Of a stretch of 64,000 nt of DNA, positions 43,093 to 51,409 are shown one piece after another. The translations under genes were made by a program, and so were the position numbers. The first letter of the stretch is position 1, and each line of letters begins with the position of its first letter. The stretch comes from Selenomonadaceae bacterium (GTDB taxonomy: Bacteria > Bacillota > Negativicutes > Selenomonadales > Selenomonadaceae): NCBI GenBank assembly GCA_017527075.1, contig JAFXQM010000018.1, positions 62,001 through 126,000 of the forward strand. Direction: 5' to 3'. Under the pieces are notes generated by a model. That model worked only from the letters and a program-made list of their open reading frames with translations, made no database searches and was not told where the DNA came from.

Positions 43093-45351
43093 ATGGCCGG
43101 GACAGATTTGGAGCGCGACGACAATCCTCAGCCGAGCGCGCCGAAGAAAAAGTCTTCAACGTTCCTGAAAGTTTTCATCGGACTGATAATTTTTATAATC
43201 GTGATGGCGGTCGGAGTTGGTATCGGATTCGTGACCGCAAATCTCAACGTCAAAGCAGATTTGTCGAAAGATATTTTGCCGCCCGCCTCCAGTCACATTT
43301 ACGATTCGGCGGGCAACGAAATTGCAATCATTCACGCGACGGAAAATCGTGTGCCCGTCAAGATTGAGCAGATACCCGTCAACCTGCAAAACGCGTTCGT
43401 CGCAATCGAGGACAATCGTTTCTACGAGCACAAAGGTGTCGACCCGCGCGGACTTTTGCGCGCCTTTTACACGAACATCGTCCGCCAAGAAATTGCGGAA
43501 GGCGGCTCCACGATAACTCAGCAGCTGGCGAAGAACGCTTACCTCACGCAGGACAGAACGATTAAGCGCAAGATTCAAGAAATTTTCCTCGCGCTGCAAC
43601 TGGAGAAGCAATACACCAAGCAAGAAATCCTTGAGCTTTATCTTAACCAAATTTATTTCGGGCAGGGTGCTTACGGAGTGCAGGCGGCGGCGAAAACTTA
43701 TTTCGGCAAGAACGTGGAGGATTTGAATTTGGCGGAGTGCGCCATGCTCGCCGGCATCCCCAAGAGCCCGAATTATTATTCGCCGTTCAACAATCTCAAC
43801 GCCGCAATCGCTCGGCGCGACACCGTCCTTGACCAGATGATAACTTACGGATACATCAGCCACAACGAAGCCTCCGCCGCGCGCCAGACTGAAATGGTTC
43901 TCGCGCCGCAAAACGTCCCCGAAAAACATAAGGACGCAATGTATTTTATCGAGTACGTCACGCAACTCCTCGTCGACAGATACGGCGCGGACGCTGTTTA
44001 CAAGGAAGGCTTGCGCGTTTACACGACGATTGATTTGGATATGCAACGCCAAGCCGAATCTGCTCTGCTCACTTACCTGCCGCAATATTACACGGACGCA
44101 AACGGAATCGTTCAGCCGCAGGGAGCAATCGTCGCCGTGGAGCCCAAGACGGGTTACATCAAGGCGATGGTCGGCGGACGCGGCACTGACCAATTTAATC
44201 GCGCGACAATGGCCGAGCGTCAGCCCGGCTCCGCGTTCAAACCGTTTGTGTTCGTCGCGGGGCTTGAAAACGGTTACACGCCCGACACGGTGATTGAAGA
44301 CAGCCCGATAACGATTGGCGATTGGTCTCCGCAAAATTACAGCCGACGCTTCAGCGGCAACGTCACTCTCCGCACCGTCGCGATTTTTTCCATGAACGTG
44401 CCGACAGTCAAAATCGCGCAGGCTCTCGGAATCGACAAGGCGATTTTTTACGCGCAGGAGATGGGCATTTCAACTTTTGTCCTGCAGGGCGACCCGAACG
44501 ACGCAAACCTTGCCGTCTCTCTCGGCGGCCTCACTCGCGGCGTCATTCCCCTTGAAATCGCCAGCGCGTATGGAACGTTCGCGAACAGCGGCGTTTACAT
44601 TCCGCACACGGCAATCACCAAAGTCCTCGACCGAAACGGAAATATAATTTACGAAGCGAGCTTGGAAGGGCGACAGGTCATCACGCCCGAAAGTGCCGCA
44701 GACTTGACGAGCATGCTTGAGGACGTCATCACCAAGGGCACGGGCAAGGGCGCGGCGATTGGACGACCCGCCGCCGGCAAGACGGGCACGACCAGCGATT
44801 ATCACGACGCGTGGTTCGTCGGTTACACGCCCGACTTGGTTGCCTCCGTGTGGATTGGCTGCGACGACAACAGCGAGCTTGAGGGCATCACGGGCGGCGA
44901 CTTGCCCGCGACGATTTGGAGTCACTTCATGCAAAACGCGCTGCTCAACGTCCCCGCGCATGACTTCGACGATTTGGTTGTCGACAGACGCCCAAGCAAA
45001 AACGTCGTCACCGAAGTCCGTGACAACAGCGGCCGCTCCCGCCGAGATTATTCTGAGGAAGAATCGCCGCGCAGAGATTATTATGAGCCCGAACCTTCTT
45101 ATCATGAATCCGCGCCGACTTATCGTGAGCCCGAGCCCGATCATACTCAAAAGCCCGAAGGTGTGCCCGATTACTCCGAGCCCGCCGCTCCCGCTCCTGT
45201 TCATGAGCCTGAACCCGTTCGCGAGCCCGAACCCGTTTACAATGAACCTGCGCCCGTTTATCACGAGCCCGAGCCGGTTTATAATGAGCCGCCGCCCGCC
45301 GTCGATAACGCGCCCTCGTTCGACGACGAATTGTCCAAAGGAAGAAATTGA
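43093..45351 (+). CDS. Class A penicillin-binding protein (PBP1A-like)
   Basis: 752 residues. Cytoplasmic N-terminus, one transmembrane helix (about 24-48), GT51 transglycosylase (VAIEDNRFYEHKGVD with catalytic Glu, GGSTITQQLAKN), then transpeptidase with SxxK in RQPGSAFKPF, SxN in SMN and KTG in AGKTGTTSDYHD. After about residue 650 comes a disordered tail of repeated Pro/Glu/Tyr units (YREPEPD, YHEPEPVYNEP). It polymerises and cross-links peptidoglycan in the periplasm. The acidic repeats may bind a partner or cation. Confidence 0.95.
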   Translation: MAGTDLERDDNPQPSAPKKKSSTFLKVFIGLIIFIIVMAVGVGIGFVTANLNVKADLSKDILPPASSHIYDSAGNEIAIIHATENRVPVKIEQIPVNLQNAFVAIEDNRFYEHKGVDPRGLLRAFYTNIVRQEIAEGGSTITQQLAKNAYLTQDRTIKRKIQEIFLALQLEKQYTKQEILELYLNQIYFGQGAYGVQAAAKTYFGKNVEDLNLAECAMLAGIPKSPNYYSPFNNLNAAIARRDTVLDQMITYGYISHNEASAARQTEMVLAPQNVPEKHKDAMYFIEYVTQLLVDRYGADAVYKEGLRVYTTIDLDMQRQAESALLTYLPQYYTDANGIVQPQGAIVAVEPKTGYIKAMVGGRGTDQFNRATMAERQPGSAFKPFVFVAGLENGYTPDTVIEDSPITIGDWSPQNYSRRFSGNVTLRTVAIFSMNVPTVKIAQALGIDKAIFYAQEMGISTFVLQGDPNDANLAVSLGGLTRGVIPLEIASAYGTFANSGVYIPHTAITKVLDRNGNIIYEASLEGRQVITPESAADLTSMLEDVITKGTGKGAAIGRPAAGKTGTTSDYHDAWFVGYTPDLVASVWIGCDDNSELEGITGGDLPATIWSHFMQNALLNVPAHDFDDLVVDRRPSKNVVTEVRDNSGRSRRDYSEEESPRRDYYEPEPSYHESAPTYREPEPDHTQKPEGVPDYSEPAAPAPVHEPEPVREPEPVYNEPAPVYHEPEPVYNEPPPAVDNAPSFDDELSKGRN

Positions 45352-45354
45352 GGC

Positions 45355-45572
45355 GAAGCTCGTCGCTTTGATTCAGCCGAGAAATTTCTTTTGAGTTTTT
45401 GATTTACTTTCTCTTTGCTTGCCCAAAGAGAAAGTAACAAAGAGAAAGGGCACCTCGCGGGGCGGTTGCTCTCTCGTGGCTTGAACGTTGCGCCCGCCCG
45501 TGCCGCTCGTGCCCGCTGAATTCGCGTCACGCTCATTACGCGGGCGGGGCCGTCCATCCGGGACGGCCTCAA
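45355..45572 (+). repeat. Dispersed three-hairpin element, copy F
   Basis: It fills the 255-base gap between the PBP gene and pilT. Hairpin 1 TTACTTTCTCTTTG with loop CTTGCC (45404-45437), GGGCA at 45448-45452 complementary to TGCCC of loop plus stem. Outer GCCCGC/GCGGGC in the hairpin 2 region as in copy D. Hairpin 3 GGCCGTCC-ATCCG-GGACGGCC (45548-45568). Confidence 0.88.
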
Positions 45573-45606
45573 AGTTCGTGATTCGTCGATTATCAAGGAG
45601 AAGTCA

Positions 45607-46590
45607 ATGCTTGAAAAAATTTTATCGGAAGCGGTGCGCCTCGACGCCTCGGATGTTCATCTGACCGTCGGGCAACCGCCCTTTTTTCGTGTCGCGGGAG
45701 AACTTTTCCAAGCGGGCGAAATTTTATCTGCGCGGGCTGTCGAAAGTTTTTTGGACGAAATTTTATCGCCGCGCCTGAAAGATGAACTCGAAAAAAATTT
45801 GGCGATTGATTTCTCTCACGTCGACGAAAAAATTTCCCGACGCTTCCGAGTCAACGTTTACCGCCAGAGAAATTTTCCCGCGCTTGCCTTCCGACTCATC
45901 GCGAAAAAAATTCCGACGCTCGACGAACTCGGAGCACCCGCCGCGCTCAAAAAATTTTTTCCCGCCGCGCAAGGTTTAATCCTCGTGACGGGCAGGACGG
46001 GTTCGGGCAAATCGACGACACTCGCCGCCTTCCTCGACGCGCTGATAAAAATGCGCCCGTGCCATTTATTGACGCTCGAAGACCCGATTGAGTTTGAGTA
46101 CTCGGCGGAAAAATCTTTCGTCAGCCAGCGCGAACTCGGTCAGGATTTTTTGAACTTCGCGGCGGCGGTTCGGACGGCAATGCGCGAAATGCCCGACGTG
46201 CTTTTAATCGGCGAGATTCGCGACGCGGAAACGATGCACGCGGCGTTGGAAGCGTCGGCGGCGGGCGTGTTGGTCTTGGCGACACTGCACACGCGCTCGG
46301 CGGCGGAAACTGCCATGCGTGTCGAAACGATGTTTCCGCTCGTTCAGCGCGACGCAATCCGCGACCTGTTCGCCGACGAATTCAGCGCGATAATCTCTCA
46401 GCAGCTCGTGAAGACTTCGGGCGGGCGACGGTGTGCGGCTGAAGTTTTGCTCGCCAATCCCGCGGCGCGTTCATTGATTCGCCAGGGAAAATATTTGCAG
46501 CTCCCGAACGTGATGATGAGCGGGCGCGCGCAGGGCATGCAGACGATGGATTTTGCTTTGAAGGAATTGGGAGTGAAAAGTCAGCCATGA
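45607..46590 (+). CDS. pilT: PilT/GspE-family secretion or pilus-retraction ATPase
   Basis: 327 residues from ATG after AAGGAG. N-terminal domain with ASDVHLTVGQPPFFRVAGE (PilT-like N-terminus), Walker A VTGRTGSGKSTTLAA (about 125-139), Asp box LLTLEDPIEFEY, Walker B MPDVLLIGEIRD and His box LATLHTRSAAETA. These are PilT rather than PilB features (short, no N1 domain). It powers retraction or assembly of a type IV pilus-like fibre with the PilC and prepilin genes downstream. The stop overlaps the next gene (ATGA). Confidence 0.92.
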   Translation: MLEKILSEAVRLDASDVHLTVGQPPFFRVAGELFQAGEILSARAVESFLDEILSPRLKDELEKNLAIDFSHVDEKISRRFRVNVYRQRNFPALAFRLIAKKIPTLDELGAPAALKKFFPAAQGLILVTGRTGSGKSTTLAAFLDALIKMRPCHLLTLEDPIEFEYSAEKSFVSQRELGQDFLNFAAAVRTAMREMPDVLLIGEIRDAETMHAALEASAAGVLVLATLHTRSAAETAMRVETMFPLVQRDAIRDLFADEFSAIISQQLVKTSGGRRCAAEVLLANPAARSLIRQGKYLQLPNVMMSGRAQGMQTMDFALKELGVKSQP

Positions 46591-47218
46591 AGATGACACG
46601 CGAGGACAAATATCGAATCAAGGTGCTGAAGAAAAAAATTTCCGCCAGCGACTTGGATGCCATGATGGAATACGCCCAAAGATATCAGAATGAATTTCCC
46701 GAAGAGGTGACGCCCGCCGTCGCGAAAAGAATGGTGCGCTGCTACAAAACCTGCATGAAGGCCGGCAACTTGACTGCGGCGTTGAATTTGGGTGCCATGT
46801 ACTACGGCGGAGAATTTATCCCGCGCGACTTCCGAAAAGCCGTCCGCTGCTACAAAAAGGCGACGCGCTCCGATGATTTGGAAACTTGGCTGTGGGCGTG
46901 GACGAATCTCGGCTACTGCTACTATTACGGGCGCGACATTCCCGTCGACGACGAAAAGGCTTTCAACTGTTACATGCGCGCGGCACTCCGTGGCGGAGCC
47001 AATGCCCTCTACAAAATCGGTGCGCGCTTTACGGAATCGGCATGAAAAAAAATATTTACAAGGCGTTGAACATGCTCGCGAAGGCTGAGATAAAAACTTA
47101 CGACAAAATAAAAGAGCGCGACCCGTTCGCGGCGTCCCTCTTGCCGAAGATAAAACGAATGCTTGCCGAGGCGCGGGCGCAAGTCGAACAGGATTTGGGG
47201 CTGAATGAAAAAATTTAA
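46587..47218 (+). pseudogene. Sel1/TPR-repeat protein, frameshifted
   Basis: The first frame (46587-47045) encodes Sel1-like repeats (NLGAMYYGGEFIPRDFRKAVRCY, NLGYCYYYGRDIPVDDEKAFNCY) and then runs off into ARFTESA-stop just where a third repeat begins. The neighbouring frame supplies its continuation: LYGIGMKKNIYKALNMLAKAEIK... to the stop at 47218, so one shift at about 47015-47030 splits the gene. Restored length about 210 residues. Sel1 repeats bind proteins. It lies within the pil operon; damage may be recent or an assembly error. Confidence 0.72.
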
Positions 47219-48401
47219 GTACAGAGGATACGACGCGCAGGCGAGCGAAATGGTCGGCACGCTGGAGGCGGAAAGTTACTCGGAGGCTTACGCCGCGCTG
47301 AACTTTCAGGGCGTGACGGTCGTCAAACTCGAACAGGCGGGCACAAACTTTTCGCAGGTCGCAGAAAATTTTTTCCTCAAGCTGAAACTCGGCGGGCAGT
47401 GGAAGGCAATTTTCTTCCGCGAACTGAGCGTCATGCTCGGCGTGATGACTTTGCACGATTCGTTGAGGACTTTGGCGGGCGCGGCGAAGAATCACCCGTC
47501 GGAAAAAATTTTGACGGAGCTGACGGCGGCTGTCGCGGAGGGCGAAAATTTTTCGGCGGCACTGGCGCGTTACGAAATAATTTTCGGCGGCGACGCAATT
47601 CAATCGGTGGACATCGGCGAGAGAAGCGGAAACCTCAAAGACGTGACGGCAAGCTTGGCGGTTCAACTCGAACGAAATTATTCGACGGAGAAAAAAGTTC
47701 GCGGCGCAATGTATTACCCGACGTTCGTGCTGCTGGCGGCGTTCGCGGCGGCGATAATCCTCGTCAACGTAACCTTGCCCGTCTTTGAAAATTTTTTTGA
47801 ATCTCAAGGCGGAGAACTTCCGCTCGTGACTTTAATTCTTCTGCGCGGCGGAAAATTTTTCTCGGAGCACTGGCTGTCGGTCATGTTAATGTTGGCGGCG
47901 AGTGCGGCGGCGTGCGCGTGGATTGTTCACGAGGTCGCGACGGTAAAATTTTTTTTGGACAAGCTGAAATTGAACGTAAAACTTTTGCGCGAGGTTGAGC
48001 TGCGAAATTTTTTCGGGCGGCTGAGTTTTCTTTTGGAGAGCGGCGTGACTTTGGACGAGGCGTTGAAACTTTGCGCGGCGGCGAGTAAAAATCTTGTCAC
48101 GAAAAAAATTTTGGGCGAGATAAAATTTTCGGTGGAGCGCGGCGCGAGTCTGAGTTCGCAGGTCGCCAAAGAAAAATTCCCGCCGCTGTACGTGGGCTTA
48201 ATCACCACGGGCGAGGCGGGCGGCGAGCTGGTCAACATGCTCCGTCAGTGCGAATCGATGGCGGATTTTGAAGTCGAAGAAATTTTGCGGACGCTGCCGG
48301 CCAAGGCGGAAATTTTCGGGACGCTGCTTGCCGGCTTAATCGTGGCGACGTTGGTCTTCGCGGTCATGCTCCCGATTTTGGACACGACGACTTTGCTGTG
48401 A
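47205..48401 (+). CDS. PilC/GspF-family inner-membrane platform protein
   Basis: 398 residues, ATG overlapping the end of the Sel1 gene. KFKYRGYDAQASEMVGTLEA opens like the family (Y-x-x-x-D-x-x-G). It has two T2SSF repeats (FFRELSVMLGVMTLHDSLRTL and FFGRLSFLLESGVTLDEALKL), each followed by TM helices, and the usual tail FAVMLPILDTT. It forms the core of type IV pilus or type II secretion machines with the PilT ATPase and prepilins nearby. Confidence 0.92.
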   Translation: MKKFKYRGYDAQASEMVGTLEAESYSEAYAALNFQGVTVVKLEQAGTNFSQVAENFFLKLKLGGQWKAIFFRELSVMLGVMTLHDSLRTLAGAAKNHPSEKILTELTAAVAEGENFSAALARYEIIFGGDAIQSVDIGERSGNLKDVTASLAVQLERNYSTEKKVRGAMYYPTFVLLAAFAAAIILVNVTLPVFENFFESQGGELPLVTLILLRGGKFFSEHWLSVMLMLAASAAACAWIVHEVATVKFFLDKLKLNVKLLREVELRNFFGRLSFLLESGVTLDEALKLCAAASKNLVTKKILGEIKFSVERGASLSSQVAKEKFPPLYVGLITTGEAGGELVNMLRQCESMADFEVEEILRTLPAKAEIFGTLLAGLIVATLVFAVMLPILDTTTLL

Positions 48402-48404
48402 AAG

Positions 48405-48610
48405 AGAGGCCGTCAAGGATGACGGCCGCGCCGCGTCTGACGCCGTGATGGCGTCATCCGGCGCACACCAAGCACGGGTAATTCGTTACTCCGAATCACG
48501 AACGACCGACGCCCCTGCGAGGTGCCCTTTCTCTTTGCTTCTTTCTCTTTGGGCACGCAAAGAGAAAGAAGATTTCAAAACTCAAAAGAAATTGACGGTT
48601 CAATCGAAGG
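48405..48610 (-). repeat. Dispersed three-hairpin element, copy G
   Basis: It fills the gap between pilC and ftsE. Minus orientation. Hairpin 3 GGCCGTCAAGGATGACGGCC (48408-48427), hairpin 2 GACGCC-GTGAT-GGCGTC (48439-48455), hairpin 1 CTTCTTTCTCTTTG with loop GGCACG (48538-48571). GTGCCC (48522-48527) is complementary to GGGCAC at 48551-48556. The element's terminal CAATCGAAGG runs into GAAGGAGG, the ribosome site of ftsE. Confidence 0.9.
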
Positions 48611-48617
48611 AGGAAAA

Positions 48618-49346
48618 ATGATTCATCTGAAAGACGTGACGAAAATTTATAAGGAGAATAACGTCCTTGCCCTCGACAAAGTCAGCCTCGACATTGAACG
48701 CGGCGAATTCGTTTTTATCGTCGGCACATCGGGCAGCGGCAAATCCACGCTCATGAAACTTTTAATGCACGAGGAAGTCGCAACGTCCGGCAGCATCGTC
48801 GTCAACGGCAAAGACGTCACGAAACTCAAGCCAAAGGAAGTTCCTTACCTGCGCCGCTCGCTCGGCGTCATCTTCCAAGATTATCGCCTGCTGGAGGACA
48901 AGACCGTTTATGAGAACGTCGCCTTCGCCATGCAGGTCATCGAAGCCCCGCGCCGAATCATGCAGCGCAGCGTCAACACCGTGCTCGATATCGTCGGACT
49001 GCGCGATAAGTTCAAAAGTTTTCCGTCGCAACTTTCGGGCGGCGAACAGCAGCGAGTCGCCATTGCCCGCGCGATTGTCAACGACCCGCGAATCGTCATA
49101 GCCGACGAGCCCACGGGCAACCTCGACCCCGAAACGAGCTGGGACATCATGGACATCTTTCAGCGAATCAACGCGGCGGGCACGACGATTGTCATGGCGA
49201 CGCACGATAAAACTATCGTCGACCAAATGCAGCGGCGGGTCATTGCGATTGCCGGCGGAAAAATCATTCGTGACGAGGCGCGCGGCGTTTACTCCGAAAA
49301 TCCTCCTCAGCCGCAAACGACCTTCGACAAATTTTTTTACAGGTGA
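48618..49346 (+). CDS. ftsE: Cell-division ABC ATPase FtsE, without FtsX
   Basis: 242 residues from ATG 48618. Motifs: [16 protein letters not shown] (Walker A), [20 protein letters not shown] (typical FtsE Q-loop), [30 protein letters not shown] and MATHD. In the family FtsEX couples ATP hydrolysis to septal peptidoglycan hydrolases through FtsX. Here the following gene is a prepilin four bases away, and no FtsX lies in the window. Either FtsX is elsewhere or this ATPase has joined the pilus operon. Confidence 0.88.
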   Translation: MIHLKDVTKIYKENNVLALDKVSLDIERGEFVFIVGTSGSGKSTLMKLLMHEEVATSGSIVVNGKDVTKLKPKEVPYLRRSLGVIFQDYRLLEDKTVYENVAFAMQVIEAPRRIMQRSVNTVLDIVGLRDKFKSFPSQLSGGEQQRVAIARAIVNDPRIVIADEPTGNLDPETSWDIMDIFQRINAAGTTIVMATHDKTIVDQMQRRVIAIAGGKIIRDEARGVYSENPPQPQTTFDKFFYR

Positions 49347-49350
49347 AGTC

Positions 49351-49878
49351 ATGCAAAAAGGTTTCGCGACACTTGAAATAATTTTCGCCGTGATGATTTT
49401 CGCTCTGCTGGCGGGCGCGGCTCTGCCCAACGCCACTCGCGTCCTGGAAATATCTTCACTCGATTACGAGACCAAAAGACTTTACAGCGAACTGCGATTC
49501 GCTCAAGCCCTCAGCCGCGATTCAAAAGTTGAGACAGCTCCCATGGGCGGAAAATTTGAGTTTGAGTCTAAGCCCGGCGTGACCGTGATGATAAATTCTT
49601 TGAACTCATCAATCCGCCCGGACAACTGGAAAATTTTCCGCGACAAAGATTTTGATGACAAAATTCTCCGCGAGCAACATTATCTTCGCAACGGCGAAAA
49701 ATTTTCGTTCAAGGGCAACCTGCAAAAAATTTCTTTCGACAGCGCGGGCAAGCCGAAAGGCATGAACGACGCTGCCGCCGACGGAACTTTGACTTTGACG
49801 ACGAGGAGCGGGCGAGACAAATCGATTATCGTCTTCAACAGCGTCGGACGGATTCTCGTCGGGCGCGACCATGATTAA
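49351..49878 (+). CDS. Type IV prepilin-like protein (pseudopilin) 1
   Basis: 175 residues from ATG 49351. Class III signal: QKG before FATLEIIFAVMIFALLAGAALP, prepilin peptidase cleavage after Gly with Glu at +5, then a hydrophobic helix. The soluble part (EISSLDYETKRLYSELRFAQALSRDSKVETA) resembles GspH/FimT minor pilins. It would be processed by PilD and assembled into a pilus or pseudopilus. Confidence 0.85.
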   Translation: MQKGFATLEIIFAVMIFALLAGAALPNATRVLEISSLDYETKRLYSELRFAQALSRDSKVETAPMGGKFEFESKPGVTVMINSLNSSIRPDNWKIFRDKDFDDKILREQHYLRNGEKFSFKGNLQKISFDSAGKPKGMNDAAADGTLTLTTRSGRDKSIIVFNSVGRILVGRDHD

Positions 49879-50284
49879 GGCACTCAGAAACGAGCGCGGC
49901 TTCCTGCTCTTGGACGTCGTCCTCTTGACGCTGATAACTTCCTTCGCGGCGGTGGTTTTGCTCAACGCTCATCCGCAGGCGAAAAATCCTCACTCGACGC
50001 TCAAACTCACCGCGCTCCACTTGGCGGACGAGCAGCTGGCTTACTTGGAAAGTTTCGGGGATTCGGGCGAGCTTCAAGCGGACAGTTATCCTTTTCTGGG
50101 CGAGAGCGAAGATTTGGTCACGGAAAATTTTTCCGATGAAATTCCGATTGAATTCTCCGTCACCACGCGCGTCGACGAGCTTGGAGGAAATTTGTATCGC
50201 GCGGTCGTCACGGTCGGCTGGCAGGCGGAAGGAAAAGATTTTGAGATTGAATCGGAAAGGACGATTCGTTTTGTTCCAAAATAA
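49871..50284 (+). CDS. Type IV prepilin-like protein 2 (PilV/GspI-like)
   Basis: 137 residues, overlapping the previous gene by 8 bases. Leader RNERG then FLLLDVVLLTLITSFAAVVLL; position +5 is Asp instead of the conserved Glu. The remaining domain (LHLADEQLAYLESFGDSGE, VVTVGWQAEGKDFEIESERTI) matches the minor pilin PilV/GspI style. The acidic substitution may retain self-assembly contacts. Confidence 0.8.
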   Translation: MIKALRNERGFLLLDVVLLTLITSFAAVVLLNAHPQAKNPHSTLKLTALHLADEQLAYLESFGDSGELQADSYPFLGESEDLVTENFSDEIPIEFSVTTRVDELGGNLYRAVVTVGWQAEGKDFEIESERTIRFVPK

Positions 50285-50888
50285 ATTTCACAGCGGCGGG
50301 TTCGTGTTTGCGGAGTTCGCGATTGCCCTGCCGCTTTTAATTTTGCTCATGGGCGGGCTGGCTTTGGTCGGCACAAAAATTTTTCACGCAAGCCGAGAGC
50401 AAATGACAAATTATATTTTGGAGTCGGAAGCGCAATATCTCATGGAGCGCGTCACTCAGGAGGCACGGGTCGCCAAGTCAGTTAAGGTCACGCCGCTCAC
50501 GAAAGATACAGACAAACTTGAAATTCACTACCACACGGGCGGCGCGGACGACAAAAACGAAATTACCGTGGCGGACATCTGGGAGACGAGATTTTTTATT
50601 CCGCACGGTCGGCAGGATAAAGACGGGCAATTTTATTTCGCGAACATAAACGCCAAGCGACAGGACGACGGCAAATACGGTCATCCGATAACCGGTTCGA
50701 TACCCTCCGAGAAACCAAACTTTGCTCCGTTCGGCGATACGAAAATCACTCGCTTCAAATTCAAAAGGCACGGAAAAATTTTGCACGTGTCGCTGGAAAT
50801 GCAAAGCATGGAGGTCGTCGACGAGGACAAAGAGCCAAAAAAAATAAGACTCAACACTGCGGTCTTCATGCCCGCCTGCGAGGATTAA
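50271..50888 (+). CDS. Type IV prepilin-like protein 3 (PilW/GspJ-like)
   Basis: Start TTG 50271, inside the end of the preceding gene, after AAAGG; giving MFQNKFHSGG before FVFAEFAIALPLLILLMGG, a class III signal with Glu at +5. 205 residues. The helix continues into LVGTKIFHASREQMTNYILESEAQYLMERV, then a beta domain. Translationally coupled to its neighbours. Likely minor pilin. Confidence 0.78.
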   Translation: MFQNKFHSGGFVFAEFAIALPLLILLMGGLALVGTKIFHASREQMTNYILESEAQYLMERVTQEARVAKSVKVTPLTKDTDKLEIHYHTGGADDKNEITVADIWETRFFIPHGRQDKDGQFYFANINAKRQDDGKYGHPITGSIPSEKPNFAPFGDTKITRFKFKRHGKILHVSLEMQSMEVVDEDKEPKKIRLNTAVFMPACED

Positions 50889-50898
50889 GGAGGCAGTG

Positions 50899-51408
50899 AT
50901 GAGTCAGAAAGGTTTCGCGACAATTTTCGGGCTGATTTTGATTTTGGCGGTCGCGTTGTGCGCCAAGAGCATTCAAGAATCGGAAATGAATTATTCATAC
51001 GCGGCGGCGGATTATCAAATGGAATTTGAACTTCAGAACGCGGCAATCAGCGGCATTTACATTGCGGCGGAGAATTTAAATGACGACTCACAACCCGAAC
51101 CGTTGAGTTGGACGATTGAGCACGCGGACGACAAACATCGGCTGAAAAAAATTTACGTGACGGTTTGGGGCAAGCGGCTGGACGGTGACGACCGGAAGAT
51201 AATACGTTACAAGGTGACACAATATTCTCCCACCAAAAAATACACGGAAATTGACAGGAAGTCCGGATACATTTTGTTCAGCGTGGCGAAGAGTTCAAAC
51301 GAGCGCATGGACGGAGAAATTTTTCGGAGCGCGTTCGCTTACGTGCTGTCGGATGAAGATGACAAGAAAATTTATTTCATGGGACCGAAGGAAAAAGATA
51401 ATGATTGA
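50899..51408 (+). CDS. Type IV prepilin-like protein 4 (PilX-like)
   Basis: Start ATG 50899 at good distance from AAGGAGG; a GTG at 50896 is too close. 169 residues: MSQKG before FATIFGLILILAVALCAKSIQ, with Gly-Phe cleavage site but no Glu at +5 (Phe-Gly there), as seen in some pilus-tip minor pilins (GspK/PilX). NYSYAAADYQMEFELQNAAISGIYIAAE is PilX-like. Last gene of the operon; its stop is one base from that of the convergent ABC permease. Confidence 0.75.
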   Translation: MSQKGFATIFGLILILAVALCAKSIQESEMNYSYAAADYQMEFELQNAAISGIYIAAENLNDDSQPEPLSWTIEHADDKHRLKKIYVTVWGKRLDGDDRKIIRYKVTQYSPTKKYTEIDRKSGYILFSVAKSSNERMDGEIFRSAFAYVLSDEDDKKIYFMGPKEKDND

Positions 51409-51409
51409 T

